DNA from: Malaya genurostris
Lineage: Eukaryota; Arthropoda; Insecta; Diptera; Culicidae
NCBI RefSeq assembly: GCF_030247185.1
Contig: NC_080571.1
Location: 162,102,352 to 162,166,351, forward strand
Length of the DNA: 64,000 bases
Direction: 5' to 3'
Positions 11,826-25,340 of this stretch are shown here, piece after piece. The translations under genes were made by a program, and so were the position numbers. The number at the start of each line of letters is the position of its first letter. The first letter of the stretch is position 1. A model generated the notes under the pieces. That model saw only the letters and a program-made list of their open reading frames with translations, was not told where the DNA came from and made no database searches.

Positions 11826-13098
11826 TTTATTTTTTTTTTATTTTATTAAACCTACTGGCCTCTTGTTACCATAGTTTGGCCAAGTTAAACTTATATACTT
11901 CTATGTTTCTTATAGATCTATTTTCGAGTCTTCAAAAAAAGTCACAATTGCCGACATCAGTCTAGGATCCATCCTCTTTAGAATGAGTTCCAAATCAGGT
12001 ATCGCGCCTATATCGACGATCGTTCTCCAAAAAACTCTCCTGTTGTCTTCGTACAGTCTACAATGAAACAGTAAGTGATCTGGTGTACCAAGTGCATCTT
12101 CACATTGACAGATGCCGTCGTCTATGATGTTGTTTCTGAACAAGTGTGCCGGTAGTCTTGAATGGTTGCTTATGAGTTTTGATATAATGACAACTTCTCG
12201 TCTGCTAAATCCGCCATCCTTGAACCACGCTGATGTTGAGACTGTTGGAATAATTGCGAAGCAGAACCTGCCTTTTGTACCGGTGTTCCAATCCCGTTGC
12301 CAACTGGATACAGCTCGCGCGTGTACCGGAAACTTTAAATCGATGCTTGAGAATTTAAATGTTTCAAGTTCACCATTTTGATTTGCTGATTTGGCTGCTA
12401 TATCCGCTGCTTCATTCAGTGGTATACCTGTATGTGATGGAACCCACATGAACGTTATTGATGATCCCTTACTTTCAATTTTATCAACGAGGTGTTTGAT
12501 TTCGAACCACACCTGAGATTGGTATGAATGTATTCTCTTGTTGGACAGACTAGTTAAACTGCTCAAGCTATCTGTTAGAACGACATATTCTGCTGTCTCC
12601 AATGTAGCTATGATTTCGGCAGCTTTCCTCAAGGCCAGGAGCTCAGCGTGGAATATAGACACTTGATTAGGCAATTTCGTTGCGCTGATGGTTCGCATCT
12701 GCTCGTCAACTACGACGTATCCCACGTCCGTCTTGCTTTTGGAACCGTCAGTCGCAAGTAGATGAGCATTAGGATACTTGCGTAGCAGAGTCTGCTCCAC
12801 TACTTTAGATGTTGTATCATTTCGGTCCCGTGAGATTGCATAATGAATGGTATAATCAATTATCAGTGGTATAATGCCATTGAAACACCGAAGAGACATA
12901 ACAACAATGAAATTCGTTGAACGTCGGTATTCCATTCAAACATGGAATGAAAAGTTCGTCAGGACTACATTAGAAGGTCACTCGGCCAGCTGGATACGGC
13001 GGAATGTTCTTCAATACAGGTCATATACTGGATGGGTAGATACTATCGACACTCTACCATGTTTTCATTATGATTTGGACATTCGACATAAGCAGTTA
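11826..13098 (-). mobile_element. 5'-truncated non-LTR retrotransposon (LINE with RNase H)
   Basis: The insertion is bounded by an exact 15-bp target-site duplication, gaaagaattagttta, at 11811-11825 and 13099-13113. It ends (minus strand) in an A-rich tail at 11826-11850 after a ~60-bp 3' UTR. The uninterrupted site exists in block Q at 30185 and 38615. Only the 3' part of the pol gene remains. The 5'-most ~170 bp (about 12930-13098) does not continue the pol frame and may be an inverted 5' segment. Clade is probably I or LOA-like (inference from the RNase H). Confidence 0.88.
11910..12935 (-). CDS. LINE pol C-terminus: RNase H and zinc-binding tail
   Basis: The 341-residue frame contains a full RNase H fold signature: D63 in ATDGS, E98 in FHAELLAL, D122 in VLTDS, H168 in WVPSHTG and D178 in NEAADIAAK. 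A C-x-C-x8-H-x4-C motif follows at residues 276-292, typical of the tail of I/LOA-type LINE proteins. The enzyme would remove RNA from the RNA-DNA hybrid after target-primed reverse transcription. Reverse transcriptase and endonuclease are absent, so this is a dead 5'-truncated copy, although the remaining frame is intact. The upstream in-frame stop lies just before the first ATG, at the likely 5' junction. Catalytic residues are all present, pointing to a fairly recent insertion. Confidence 0.9.
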   Translation of the reverse strand: MEYRRSTNFIVVMSLRCFNGIIPLIIDYTIHYAISRDRNDTTSKVVEQTLLRKYPNAHLLATDGSKSKTDVGYVVVDEQMRTISATKLPNQVSIFHAELLALRKAAEIIATLETAEYVVLTDSLSSLTSLSNKRIHSYQSQVWFEIKHLVDKIESKGSSITFMWVPSHTGIPLNEAADIAAKSANQNGELETFKFSSIDLKFPVHARAVSSWQRDWNTGTKGRFCFAIIPTVSTSAWFKDGGFSRREVVIISKLISNHSRLPAHLFRNNIIDDGICQCEDALGTPDHLLFHCRLYEDNRRVFWRTIVDIGAIPDLELILKRMDPRLMSAIVTFFEDSKIDL

Positions 13099-13113
13099 GA
13101 AAGAATTAGTTTA

Positions 13114-13655
13114 AAAGGTTAAGTAATTGAAAATTTTTCTACCGATTTGAAATCTTTTATTGAAAGTATTATCTCTAAACAAGCAGCCCCTCTACATTTC
13201 AGTTTTGCGAATAAATGCCAATTGCCGTTTCTGGATCCGATTTTAGAAACCAGGTATCATCAGTCATATATGTTTTCAATTGAATTGTCCAGTCAACTCT
13301 TCTGCGCGAGCTTTGAACTAAGCGATGATGAAAATTTTCAGATTTGGCTTGAAGATTCGAAAAAAAATGACGGTTTTTTTCCTATGAATCGAATACTAAC
13401 ATACAGATAGGTGTGAAAATTTGGTAAAAAATCGATAATTAATGTTTTAGTAACTTTCCGCGAAATGTTTGATTGACATTTAAAAAGAAATCGTAAGATG
13501 AAATATCAAATGAGATTGTAAGAGGAAAAACTTTTTCTTCAACTTCTATTATGATTTTACAAATGAATTTTCCCGTTTTTATAAGAAATCGTTGAAAAGG
13601 TGGAGCAATTAAAAATTTGCCTGCCGATTTGACAGCTCTTGCTGAAAGTATCATC
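13114..13655 (+). repeat. Block Q, copy 1, continuation after the LINE
   Basis: Collinear with 30195-30740 and 38625-39255. It contains the conserved stretch around ttgccgttt and the Q segment ending gctgaaagtatcatcc, which is the target of the next MITE. Confidence 0.6.
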
Positions 13656-14284
13656 CAGAGATGCCAGATATTTTCATAGAAAATCTGTATTGATTCGTAT
13701 AAACAATCTGTATTTATCTGTATTCGCTAATAAAATGGAATTTCTACAATACAATTATGTTAAAAGGTGTTATCACAATAGATTATGGTTATAGAGTGGT
13801 AGATTAAATTTCATATCTTATATTATACGACGAAATTTTATAGTTTTTTCCTATCATCAACAATTGAATTATAGTGCCATATACTTGTCTAATTTGAAAA
13901 TGTTCACTCCATAAGTTGAGATGGATTTCCAAAACCCAATATGCAACGTAAAGTCAGGTAATATTTTAGGTTAAATTTAGTTGCAAATTTTAATATAAAT
14001 GGATTTCAGTATTCTTAATTAAATATCTGCACAAAAAATATATATTTTAAAAAGTGATTTGTACGTTGATTCCTAAACGTTTATCTCATCATTGCAATCA
14101 AATACTAATAGATAGCTCAAATACTAATAGATAGTTTATTTTTTTCCTTAATACTTTTGGTGAAATCTGTATAAATCTGTATTAAATTTAAGAAATCTGT
14201 AAGAAATCTGTACTCTGTATTAAATCTGTATGCGCATGTAAAAATCTGTATAATACAGATTAATCTGTATAAATGGCATCTCTG
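13656..14284. mobile_element. hAT-like MITE, CAGAGATGCCA ends, 8-bp TSD
   Basis: The ends are cagagatgccag and tggcatctctg, flanked by an exact 8-bp duplication gtatcatc (13648-13655 and 14285-14292). The uninterrupted site is present at 30733-30745 and 39245-39256. Internal sequence is rich in repeated aatctgtat words near both ends. An 8-bp duplication with CAG-type ends is the hAT signature. It is non-coding. Confidence 0.9.
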
Positions 14285-14797
14285 GTATCATCCTTAAACA
14301 AGCAGCGCCTCCACAAGCTGATTTGCCGGTAGCGACACCTGCCAATGAAAAATGGAACCAAGAATCAAATTAAACTCGGAGTAGGAGAAACTCAATTTCA
14401 AATTTTATACTTCTACTTTTTTTAACGTAAACCACGATCAAATATGAAAAATTTTCAGAAATGTGTGAAATTGGGTAAGGTTATGTTATATCGGATGAAC
14501 ATTTTTGTGATCTGTATGCGCATGTAAAAATCTGTATAATACAGATTAATCTGTATAAATGGCATCTCTGGTATCACCCTTAAACAAGCAGCGCCTCCAC
14601 AAGCTGATTTGCCGGTAGCGACACCTGCCAATGAAAAATGGAACCAAGAATCATATTAAACTCGGAGTAGGAGAAACTCAATTTCAAATTTTATACTACT
14701 ACTTTTTTTAACGTAAACCACGATCAAATATGAAAAATTTTAAGAAATGTGTGAAATTGGGTAAGGTTATGTTAATCGGATGAACATTTTTGTAAAC
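14226..14797 (+). repeat. Tandem duplication of ~286 bp
   Basis: The segment starting tctgtatgcgcatgtaaaaa at 14226 recurs at 14512. The unit takes in the last 59 bp of the hAT-like MITE and about 227 bp of block Q, so the duplication occurred after that insertion. The two units differ by a few substitutions. Confidence 0.85.
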
Positions 14798-15267
14798 AGA
14801 GGCAAGTGTAATGTTGATTTCTCGAGCACTAGAATATATAGCGATCGAGTTCCGTTTATATTTTATACTTTTATTGTTATTTCCGGCATTTGAAAAATAT
14901 TATTGAACCAAGTTGAATGCTCCATTCATTATTTTTGGTAATTTTCGCACAAAAAATTGAGATCAACGTTACCACCGCAGAAAAAAAAAATCCACCACTG
15001 CTAATTCATTTTTCAATTGAATTTACCCGTTTTATAAAAAATCGTTAAAATGGTAAAGTATTTGAAAAAATCCTAGCGATTTGACAGAAATTCATTGGTT
15101 CAATAATATTTTTCAAATTAACATTTCTGAAAGTATCTCCTCTAAACAAGTAGTCCCTCGATATTTCATTTTGGCGTCATTGTGGCGATTATACATAATT
15201 ATGGAAAACGTGCAAAGCTTTCGCACAGAATGTTCTTCACAGATTAATGAAAAATAATGTCTGACAT
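14798..15267 (+). repeat. Block Q, copy 1, distal part
   Basis: Matches 30960-31400 and 39750-39960 (gaggcaagtgtaatgttgat and onward). No gene is seen. Confidence 0.55.
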
Positions 15268-15545
15268 CAGAGATGCCAGGTCATATTTTCAAAAATCTGT
15301 GGTCAAATCCAAAACCAATCTGTTAAAATCTGAAAAAAAAGGTCTCACAACCAACACGCTGTAACTTTTTGGAGCTAAACTGAACTTGATTTCCAAAATC
15401 TGTGAAAATCTGTGATTTATTCAAGAATCTGTGAAAATCTGTGACCATTTTCAAAAATCTGTGAAAATCTGTGTCAGTTTTAAAATCTGTGCAGAAAACT
15501 CAAAATCTGTGAAACACAGATTAATCTGTGAACCTGACATCCCTG
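15268..15545. mobile_element. Small hAT-like MITE with aatctgtga-rich interior
   Basis: Ends are cagagatgccagg and acatccctg. The flanks tctgacat (15260-15267) and cctgacat (15546-15553) agree at 7 of 8 bases. The interior is repeated aaaatctgtgaaaatctgtg words. The empty site is seen at 31395 (aataatgcctgacatccttt). Confidence 0.75.
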
Positions 15546-15553
15546 CCTGACAT

Positions 15554-16311
15554 CATAAATCAAATAAACATAGATTTCTCACTGTACGGTGACACTACCC
15601 TATGAAAATTGTCGGCCCGTATCGGTCCGATCATCGGCCCGTATCGGTCCGATCATCGGCCCGATTATCGGACCGATTGAGCACGATATGGGGCCGATCG
15701 TAGCGCTTCCATCGGCCCGTCATCGGACAATTCTGCACCATTTGCATCAACCGCGTCTAACTAAGAAAGCTTTATTTTTACATTATGTATCGCTAGAGAA
15801 ACAGAGCGAGGAAACATCAAACAAGGAATTTTCGAGCCGACGTCTCCCCGATAGGGTGTGAAGGAGTGTTAAACGCTATTTTGTTTTGATCATAGAGGCT
15901 TTACCGTTAAGGTCATTCGCCTCTTAGGGCCTGAAAAACTCTTGCCCTATGTTCGGGGTTGGAAATCCAAACCTCGATATATCGCATCTCTCCTGAGTAT
16001 CAGACATCCGCTCTCTGCTTTGGTATATCTTCACTCTTTTGTTCTACCGATACACTATGTAAGCTCGAAACGCAATCAAAAGCTTTCGTGCACGATGCGT
16101 CCGATGTTCGAATTTACTGGGCACCTCTAGTGACAAACGGGTGTACTTTTTTCCATTAGCTACTGTGGTTGTGTTAAATGCGCAGGCAACTTTTTGCATG
16201 CATTTTAGGAGCATTTACGCACCCATTCTCCACCAGACGGTGCTTTTGGTGTCACGGGTTGCTCAACTATATTACTATTACACTGGGAAATCTATGTTTA
16301 TTTGATTTATG
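15554..16311. mobile_element. MITE with CATAAATCAAATAAACATAG ends, 7-bp TSD, copy A
   Basis: The inverted ends cataaatcaaataaacatag and ctatgtttatttgatttatg are flanked by ctgacat (15547-15553 and 16312-16318). Compared with the 238-bp copy at 55186-55423, this one carries ~520 bp of extra sequence inside. The MITE landed in the right-hand duplication of the preceding hAT-like insertion. It is non-coding. Confidence 0.85.
15598..16117. repeat. GC-richer insert inside MITE copy A
   Basis: Sequence absent from the other MITE copies. It begins with tandem 22-bp units of tcggcccgtatcggtccgat (about 15612-15680) and is clearly more GC-rich than its surroundings. No clear duplication borders it and I do not recognise it. 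Confidence 0.6.
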
Positions 16312-17354
<1,043 letters not shown>

Positions 17355-17685
17355 GTTACACGCAGCGTTGCCAGGTTGCAGATTTGTCTGGCAAATGCCA
17401 TATTTTTCTCGCATCGCCAGACACCCGAACTATGCAGATCTTTTGCCAGATTTTCCGAATTTTCAGATTTTCCAAATTATTCTAGATTTTGTCAGATCTT
17501 GCTAGATCTTTACGGTTTTGGCCTCTATACAATAGGTGGGAGACCTATTTTTTGTTCACTGAAAATGAAGCCCGTCAAAAATTTCCTTGTATATAGTAAA
17601 GCCAGACAAATCCAGATAAATTTTTGAGCATCGGCAGATTTTTGTAAAAATAACCAGGTTGCCAGATTTATCTGGCAACTACACG
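17355..17685 (+). mobile_element. MITE with GTTGCCAGGTTGC(A)AGATTT ends, copy 1
   Basis: Starts gcgttgccaggttgcagatt and ends aggttgccagatttatctgg. Related copies lie at 31424-32627 (carrying nested insertions), 40020-40270 and, in reverse orientation, at 38060-38390. The interior has agatctt and cagattttcc words. It is non-coding. Confidence 0.7.
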
Positions 17686-18913
17686 CAGAGAAATTGAGCA
17701 TGTTTAAAATAACAAAACAGTTAGTAGTTTTTAAAATTTGATTTATATTCATTTCAAGCTAGAATATGATTGTTACAAACCAATTTCTCCCTTCAACAAA
17801 AACAATGATCTTTGTTTTATTTGAATCAAAATTTTGGTCCAACCAAACCAAAAATATATTTGTTCCCGCTGAGTTTATTGTTGAAATAAACTAACAATTT
17901 TTTACATGTCAACCAAAGTTGAGTTAATGTTATCGGCAATGTTCTCGTTGACTCAATCCTGCTATACCTTAACATCAAGAAAAAACTTGGTTCTATTTAT
18001 CTATGATATTATTTGTGTAATAATACAACTAAGTTTACTGTTTAAATGAACCGTGTTAGTTTTATTTCATATAAACCAGAACATGTTTTTTCTCGCGCGT
18101 ATAAACCACTGCATTTTTGTCTCCCGCGAAAGAAGTTTGCTTCTTTCATTTCCTAGGAGGTTTCCAACAATTCAAGTGTATGTATTGATGATTAAGTATA
18201 TTTTAAAAAATTGCATCATATTACATGACACATTTTTTTTTTACAAAAAATATTTGATGCAGGTTCACTGTTTTGACCGGACTGATGGAGCACCGAGCAC
18301 CGGATGCTATAAAAATAAAAACATGGCTTTACTGCGGCATGTAAATAATACGATCGTGTAGCAACGAAATGACGAAACGATCAAAAGTCTTAAAAATATT
18401 CTAAATTAAAGATAAAGTTTTCTAGAAATGTTTGAACCAATATAAATCGAAATAAAAGTAGTTTAAAATATAACCCTGTAAATTAATTTGAAAGAAATCA
18501 TTTTATTTTTAAAAACAAACAAAAATGTATGATTTCAACAAAGAAAAGCGTTTGTTGAAATAGCTAAATTTAAGCTAATTTATTTCAACTAAATAGTTTG
18601 TGAATTCAAAGCGCAACAATTCCTAACTTTATCTAAAGTTCGTTCATTCATAACAAATTTTTCAAATTGAATTCACTGTGAAATTGTTTGTCAAGAAATT
18701 GACAGGAACGCACAAGTGAAATATTTGTTGTTTTTATCAAAATGTCGTTTGAAACAAGCTAACACACTGAGTAAAATTAATTATCATGTTTTGTAGTTTC
18801 AAGCAGCAATATTTTCTATATCAAACCAGATTTTCTTTTGTCACTATTTTAACAAAATAAATCGTTGCGTGAAACCCAAATTTGGTTATATTTCAAAAAA
18901 ATTTCTCTGCGTG
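17686..18913. mobile_element. TIR element, CACGCAGAGAAATT ends
   Basis: Begins tacacgcagagaaattgagc and ends aaatttctctgcgtgtacc. The inverted ends are flanked by TA on both sides, compatible with a 2-bp duplication. Length is about 1.2 kb. The frame at 18053-18361 shows no recognisable domain. Confidence 0.7.
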
Positions 18914-19818
18914 TACCAGATTTTGCTCACTGAGCCAGACATCAAAGACATTATATTAACAAGATATCCAGCTCTCACATTTCCCTAACAAATCATTGGC
19001 AACATCCTTTTTTGTGAGCATGTCGGCCTCAGGTGAGTCCGCATCGAATCTCATACATAGAAGTAGGGGAGAGAAATGTCACATTCGTACGCGCCAAAAT
19101 AGCAGGGCTGCGCACCCATACAATTGACATGATATGTTTAATGTGATGCCGTGTGATGGCGTTGCTGGACTGAAAATTGATTTCGCTCCAAGCTGACAGG
19201 GTCTGCAGACATACTAACTAACCAGATTATCAAATTTTTTTTTTCAAGATATTACGAATTTTTCCAGGTTTTGGCCTCTATACAATAGGTGGTGAGATCT
19301 TTTTTTGCTAATTGAAAATTACGCCCGGTCTAAATTTCCTTGTATATATATATAGTAGACCCAGATAAATGCAGATAAATGTTTGAGTCAGAGGCAGATT
19401 TTTGAAAAAATAACCTGGGCAACGGCAACAGAGATGCCATTTATACAGATTTATCTGCATTATACAGATTTTTACATGCGTATACAGATTTCATGCAAAA
19501 TACAGATTTTATACAGATTTTTTAAATTCATTACAGATTTATGCAGATTTTACAAAATATAAAAAAAATAAATTAAACTTTTTTGACTGAGTTCTCTTTG
19601 GTAGCAGTGGCGAGATAGAAGTGTCATAATCAATTTAGGATTCATTGATCAGAAAATATTAAAATTTATTTGGTATTTGATTATCAGCCCTGAAATATAA
19701 CGATAATAATAGTTGAAACTTAGACAAACATAATTGCTAGACTAAGAGTTGGATGACATGACTTAATAAGCGCAGAAATCCCACGTGAGCTTACGAAGTC
19801 AACATTTTGCAAGTGGCA
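18914..19818 (+). repeat. Composite repeat: ctgcagacatactaac block and ACAGATTT-rich hAT relic
   Basis: The part 19016-19210 recurs at 32638-32830 and 41255-41370. The part 19430-19815 (runs of tacagattt) recurs at 32965-33330 and 41570-41890. The tract 19768-19800 is the uninterrupted target for the insertions at 41892, 42206 and 42946. Confidence 0.7.
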
Positions 19819-21205
19819 ACGCTGGTTACACGGCAACTCGTCGAGCAGAGCTGCCATTCATACAGATTTATATGTATAATGTTTCTGCTTAAAAAAATTT
19901 CTGAAGATTTTCCATATTGAATTGTAGTTTACACCAAAAAAAGGAATAGTAATCACTTTGAAATCGATTTTCTTCTACTCCAAGTATACTTTTATTGCTG
20001 ATATTTATTTGTACTATTGAATAAACGATAAAAATGTTGCAAATTATTACTGCCGATATGAAAGTTTTCGAAAGAATCCTGCTTTTCTTGGTTCCATTTT
20101 TTATTGGCAGGTGTCGCTACAGGTAATTCAGTTTTCGATAATGTGCCAATCGTACCCCTTCTGCAATAAGTATTTTAATGTGATTAGTTTCAAATTGATG
20201 CAAAATAAGTTACTTAACATCGACTTACTTAACCGATGAAATCGATAAAGTTTGTTAGGAGGGCCAAAATATATGAAGTGGCCGAAATACCTCTGTTACC
20301 TAGAGTGACTATAATCAGAGTGGCGACAGCTGTTCGTTTGGAATGACAGCTCCCAGTTCCAAACGAGCAAACGACCTGTCAATTCAATGTAAAGCTAATG
20401 AAATGTTTTGAATTGTTGCCAACATCATTAACACGACATTGCCTATTGAAGAATCCAACCAACTCTTTTGCGATCGATGCGCTGCCCGAGTGGCGAGCTT
20501 TGAACTAAGCGATGGTGATAATTTTCAGATTTTGCTTGAAGATTCGAACAAAATGCATGGTTTTTATTTTTTTTTCTTATGAATCGAATACTAACATACA
20601 AAAACGTGTGAAAATTTGGTAAAAAAATCGATAATTAATGATTCAGTAACTTTCCGTGGTATGTTCGATTGATATTTATAGATGAAATATCAAATTCGAA
20701 GAAGTGAGGTTGGGTACTGTTTTCATATCTGGGATATTCTTTGATTTTTGGGTTGGATTTTGAGATTAATTGATAAATTATGATCAAAAGTTTTATGACT
20801 AGTCTATTTACTCATGTTTTATCATCTAAATAAAATCTGTATGTGAACTGAAAATTTCAAATTTCATCCGAGATTGTCAAGACTATAGGACAATTTGAAA
20901 TCATATGTTTGATGACAACACGTGAATAATCGTTTTTCTTACCCATATTTGTAAGGTTTTGCCATCTGCATTCTTTCAAACTCAAGTAAATTGAAAAATT
21001 CGTCAAAAATTTTTCTAAATGCATGGGATATGTCAAAACAATCACCATAACGCCATCTCGTGGTGACCACGCTGATTGGATTCTTCAATAGGCACTCTAC
21101 TGTTACCCTACTTTCAGTAAAAGCTGTCAAATCATTATTATTCATATAAATCTGTATAAGTGGCAGCTCTGCTCGACGAGTTGCCGTGTAACCAGCGTTT
21201 CCAGG
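19819..21205. mobile_element. Element with ~55-bp TIRs (AACGCTGGTTACACGGCAAC)
   Basis: The inverted ends run aacgctggttacacggcaac, through ctcgtcgagcagagctgcca, to tacagatttat on the left, and the mirror is at about 21150-21205. The interior contains reversed block Q (19900-20130) and a TAGAGTGACTATAATC element start at 20303. A related element lies at 33331-35645. It is non-coding. Confidence 0.7.
20303..20445 (+). mobile_element. Relic of the TAGAGTGACTATAATC hAT-like MITE
   Basis: Begins tagagtgactataatcagag, and its interior (gtcgcc/ggcgac, cgacctgtcaa) matches the complete copy at 42946-43109 in reverse orientation. The right end is lost. Confidence 0.6.
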
Positions 21206-21219
21206 TTTCCAATTTTATC

Positions 21220-21998
21220 CTAAGACAAGACCTGACAACTGGCTTCTTATTTTTCCTTCCGAATCATCCTTCTCGTCATTTTCACCCTGTGGAATAAATA
21301 CCAACGTATCGGCTACAGTGTAGCCATATTTACAGATTTTTTAATAACTAGGAAAAAAATATTACATATAAATTTTTAGAATTTAGGTTTTTGATTTGAA
21401 ATAAACATAAAACATGTTTTGGTGAAAGCATTTCTTTATTATATATTAATGCTTGAAAACAATTATTTGAGCTTTGATGACAAAACACGAAAAATCTCTT
21501 GTTGAACGCAAAATCGAATCCTTTGTTGTCGTATTACCGGATCTTTTGGAAACCGGAAGAAGTCAGGTTTGGATAGAAATGCTTAATGCGATCACAGTGT
21601 GGAACACAACAGTTCATTCTTCTCGTGAAACTAAACACACTTTCGAGTTTACAGTAATTTAACAAATATTTTTTGGTTACCTTTAATTCACTAAAAAGAA
21701 AAACGGCTTGATGCCTATTTTAATTACACAGTCCTGCCACTATAAACATTTATTACCAATGAGATTGAAAAAAATGTGAAACATTCTCCGAAAATTTTCA
21801 TTTTCATTGGTGAGCTAAAATTATACATTTTAATAAATATGTTTTCTGATTTTCTTTATACTTGGCATCATTGCTCGCGCACCCTGCAAAAGTTTTTTCT
21901 TTTCACAATGTGCAGGTGGTAACATCAAAATCAGCCAATCAGAAACTGGTCCATTTTGGAACAAAAGCAGCCCCCCCAGATGTCAGGTCTTGTCTTAG
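21220..21998. mobile_element. Element with CTAAGACAAGACCTGACA ends, 8-bp TSD
   Basis: The inverted ends ctaagacaagacctgaca and tgtcaggtcttgtcttag are flanked by an exact 8-bp duplication attttatc (21212-21219 and 21999-22006). This is the hAT/P-type duplication length. A reverse-oriented copy lies at 33390-34162. Both copies preserve small frames (about 21474-21662) with a few differences, possibly transposase remnants, but no catalytic motif is recognisable. Confidence 0.8.
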
Positions 21999-22087
21999 AT
22001 TTTATCTGGCTAATACAGAGTTGCCAGGTTATTTTTTTTTTAATTGGCCTCTGATCAAAAATTTATCTGGATTTGTCTGAGTCTACT

Positions 22088-23032
22088 ACACGCAGAAAAA
22101 TAGGACACATTAGATTCTAATATATTGAGTCTTTAAGTCAACTTCAAACAATTGTTTGAATTAAAGAAAAATATTTTCGAATTAAAATTTGAGTCAAATA
22201 AAACTCTTTTTGAATCTATCTAAGTGTAGCAATGTATATTAGATTCAAATATATTGAGATATAAATTCAAGTTTCAAAATTTTTTTGGAACAGATCAATA
22301 ATTTAAATGATTTACAGTACATTAAATGTATTTGAATTAAATATGTTGCATTAAACTGAAGCAAACATACTGAGTCTATCAAACATCACTCAAACGGAAA
22401 ATGTACGGAAGTAATAACTTTCGAAGCAGTTGACGAATTTAAACTATCTGCACTATTGAAATCGTTTGAATTGTGCGATACTATAGTTAGTGCTTTCATA
22501 GGAAAGTAAGATTATGAAAAATTACATTTGTATTCATTCCAGAGAACGGTTTCTTAGTAGAGCTTTTGTAAATTATTGCACGAAAGGAAGAAGAGGAATC
22601 AATACCGCAACCGTACTCAGCTGAGCAAACAAAATGCATTCCACAATAAATCAAAATTTAATTTACAATAACTATTAACATTCTTTTCAATTAATAATTT
22701 CTTGACTTCAAAAAAATCCATCATTGAATCTACACACAGTCGCACGAAAGTCCGATTTTAGAAACAAAATTAATTTGCTTCGAATCAAATAAAAATTGTA
22801 TTTGATTCCAAGAGAAATGAAATTCAGGTAAAAATGAAATATATTTGAATTCAAAGCACAATATATTTAATTTAATGTTTCTTTTATTTATTTCTTGTGA
22901 TAATTTGCTTTGATGTTAATATCAAATGTATTTGAATCAAAGGAAAATAAAAGTAAGCACTGATTCAAAATAAAATATCTTTGAAGTCGAAGTGTAATAT
23001 ATTAAAATTTAAAATAATTGTTTTCTGCGTGA
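22088..23032. mobile_element. TIR element, CACGCAGAAAA ends, copy 1
   Basis: Starts cacgcagaaaaataggacac and ends attgttttctgcgtg. Many direct repeats of ttgaattaaa/tttgaatcaa type lie inside. A shorter sister is at 35741-36537, and the right end alone is at 7032-7199. It is non-coding. Confidence 0.65.
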
Positions 23033-25340
23033 AGTTTTTTGGAAGATGAAGATAATGTAAAGATGATTGTTTATGACGTGTTCCTCGATTTTTGTTTAAG
23101 CTTGTCTGTAAACAGTACCGCTGAACTGTCAGGGATGAATGCTTGTTCATTTGTGACGTCACGATAAAAAATCTAATCCACTAAATAAATCAACAAAAAC
23201 AGAGTTTCGCCCTTTTTTATTTGTTTACTTTTATGCTTCCTTTGTGAATTATAAAGATACGCCCTTGCGCATGTTTCATAAAATTGACTGGTTTTTGCGA
23301 CTAAGACAAATCTGCGAGTAATTTTATTGTCTCCCTTACTATTTCTAGTAATAAAAGGTTCGGAAATCATCTAAAATAAAGATAAAAAAGTTAGTGTAGT
23401 ATCGCCCTGTTTGTTGGCATGGAACAAGGAGGGCGAAATTTGCGTGAACAAATGGAATGATAGTTTCTCCGACGACACGACCTGCTACTCGCTTTTAAAA
23501 CTGTATCGTAAATTTAACTACCCCTCAGTAACTCGTAATGTCAAAATGAGATCTTGGTAAATATGTTTGGAACTGGCAACCCAGGTTGATAAACTGTTGA
23601 TTCTAGTATAACAATATCCTTGGTTACGTTTGTTGTTCAATTGAAAAAATTGAATAGAACAAAACAAATCAATAAGTATTTCACCACGGTTCTATTGTAT
23701 GTCGCAAAGGAAGAATACGAAATTGCAATTATGAATGTATTATGGGTTTAATTTGAATGGTTAGCTTATATGGTTACCAATTCTACAAAATATCAATAAA
23801 AACTCATACAGGGAAAATATGACGAAAAATTAAAACGATTAAGACGACTTAGATTAACTTCACCAAGATTCTTAGTGAAGAAGTAATTTTGATATGACAG
23901 AATTAAAAGTTTTGCGAGTCATACTTAAGATAATTCACCGGTATTCAAACACACGGTACTTGTACAAACAGAACATCCATGAACGAGATGTAAAGTTAAA
24001 TACCTTTGCAACAACTATTTTTAGTTTTTTATTGAAAAATAAATGAATGGGCATTTTACTGCGGTCGGTCGTGTCATAGTAGAATCTATATTTATTCTAT
24101 GGGCAGATAACAATTTGAGAGAGTAACCGGCCGTATTCTTGGGCTGTTTTATACACGCTCTCTTCATTTCTTATCAGGAAACAATTAAATGGTAACTTCG
24201 TCAAAATATCGAATATATTTATAGTGAAGTTCGCAGTCGAAGTTTATGTAGAGCTCCAGAGCGAAATCTGGTATATACACAGCTAGATTTCGTATATTTT
24301 CTGGAGATTCATATTTGAAAGCTTACTAAATTAAAAAGCTTGTAGGCTCTTCCAAAACACCACCATCTGGTCAAACTGAAATTATAAATCTGTTATGAGA
24401 AATATTTTAAATAATCTTCAAAACTTCACAGAAGCAATTGCGATATTCGAATTCAGAAGAACTTTCTCAATTTATTTGTTTATTTTTATTTCTAGGGTAC
24501 CTTGGTAACTATGTTGTATAGCAACCAGAACAGTGTTGCTTCAGAATTTCATTTTTATCATTAACAAGGGGTCGCTATATTTGCGGTAACTGACGGTAAA
24601 TCGCTCACGAACACATTTTATTCCGATTTTCCTTCGGAGTGCCTGGTCGTGTCGTCGGTTTCTCCCTATATAGTTTTTTGTATTACTAAGATGGAGATTT
24701 TTGCAGAATACGAATTTTTAAACAAAATTGTAGGATTTTGAAGCATTCATAGGTAGGATAGTGAAACTCGATTTGTTTACTTCTGTAAAAATTGTCCTTC
24801 TTTGAAAAACAACTGACTTTTAAAATCTGTGCAGAATATTGAAAATCATAGAAACACATTTGACAAAATACCGAAAGCAAAACCACAGCGAGAATTTTGT
24901 TCAATAAGATAAAATTAAGTAAACCATATCAACCTAAAATTAAGTAAATAGTAAATATAACTCATCTTTAGGTATTTTTTGCATGTACCTAACGGAAACT
25001 ACCTAGAGCAACTTTACCTAAATTAGGTAATTGAACGAATTGGGTGAAATGTACTTAAAATTATTTTGTTTTGCGGTTTTGTGTAGGCTAAGACTAAGCC
25101 ATCAATCTGAAAAAATGTCAGAGACAAACACAGTTTCGATAGTATTACGACATAACATGCTTCATGTTATGACTGTACACGCTCTTTGAGTTGAGACTAC
25201 TCAAACTCATAAACTAGAACCGTCAGTATATCATTTATTCATACATTAGAGTAAGCGTTTAGTTTTCAAACATTTGAGTGAAGAAAATGTTTCTTGCAGT
25301 TCAGTGCGTTTTTATTATCGATGTATTATAATCGAACTTA
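23033..25340 (+). repeat. Block P, copy 2
   Basis: Collinear with 7200-9795, with divergent middle (about 23560-24470). The right end passes into the short aaaatgtttcttgcagttca link and then the target of the next element. The right-hand part contains tagttctttgtattacta-type text shared by all three copies. Confidence 0.65.

Noticed and set aside
12112..12381. Plus-strand frame opposite the RNase H gene
   Set aside because: Antisense shadow.
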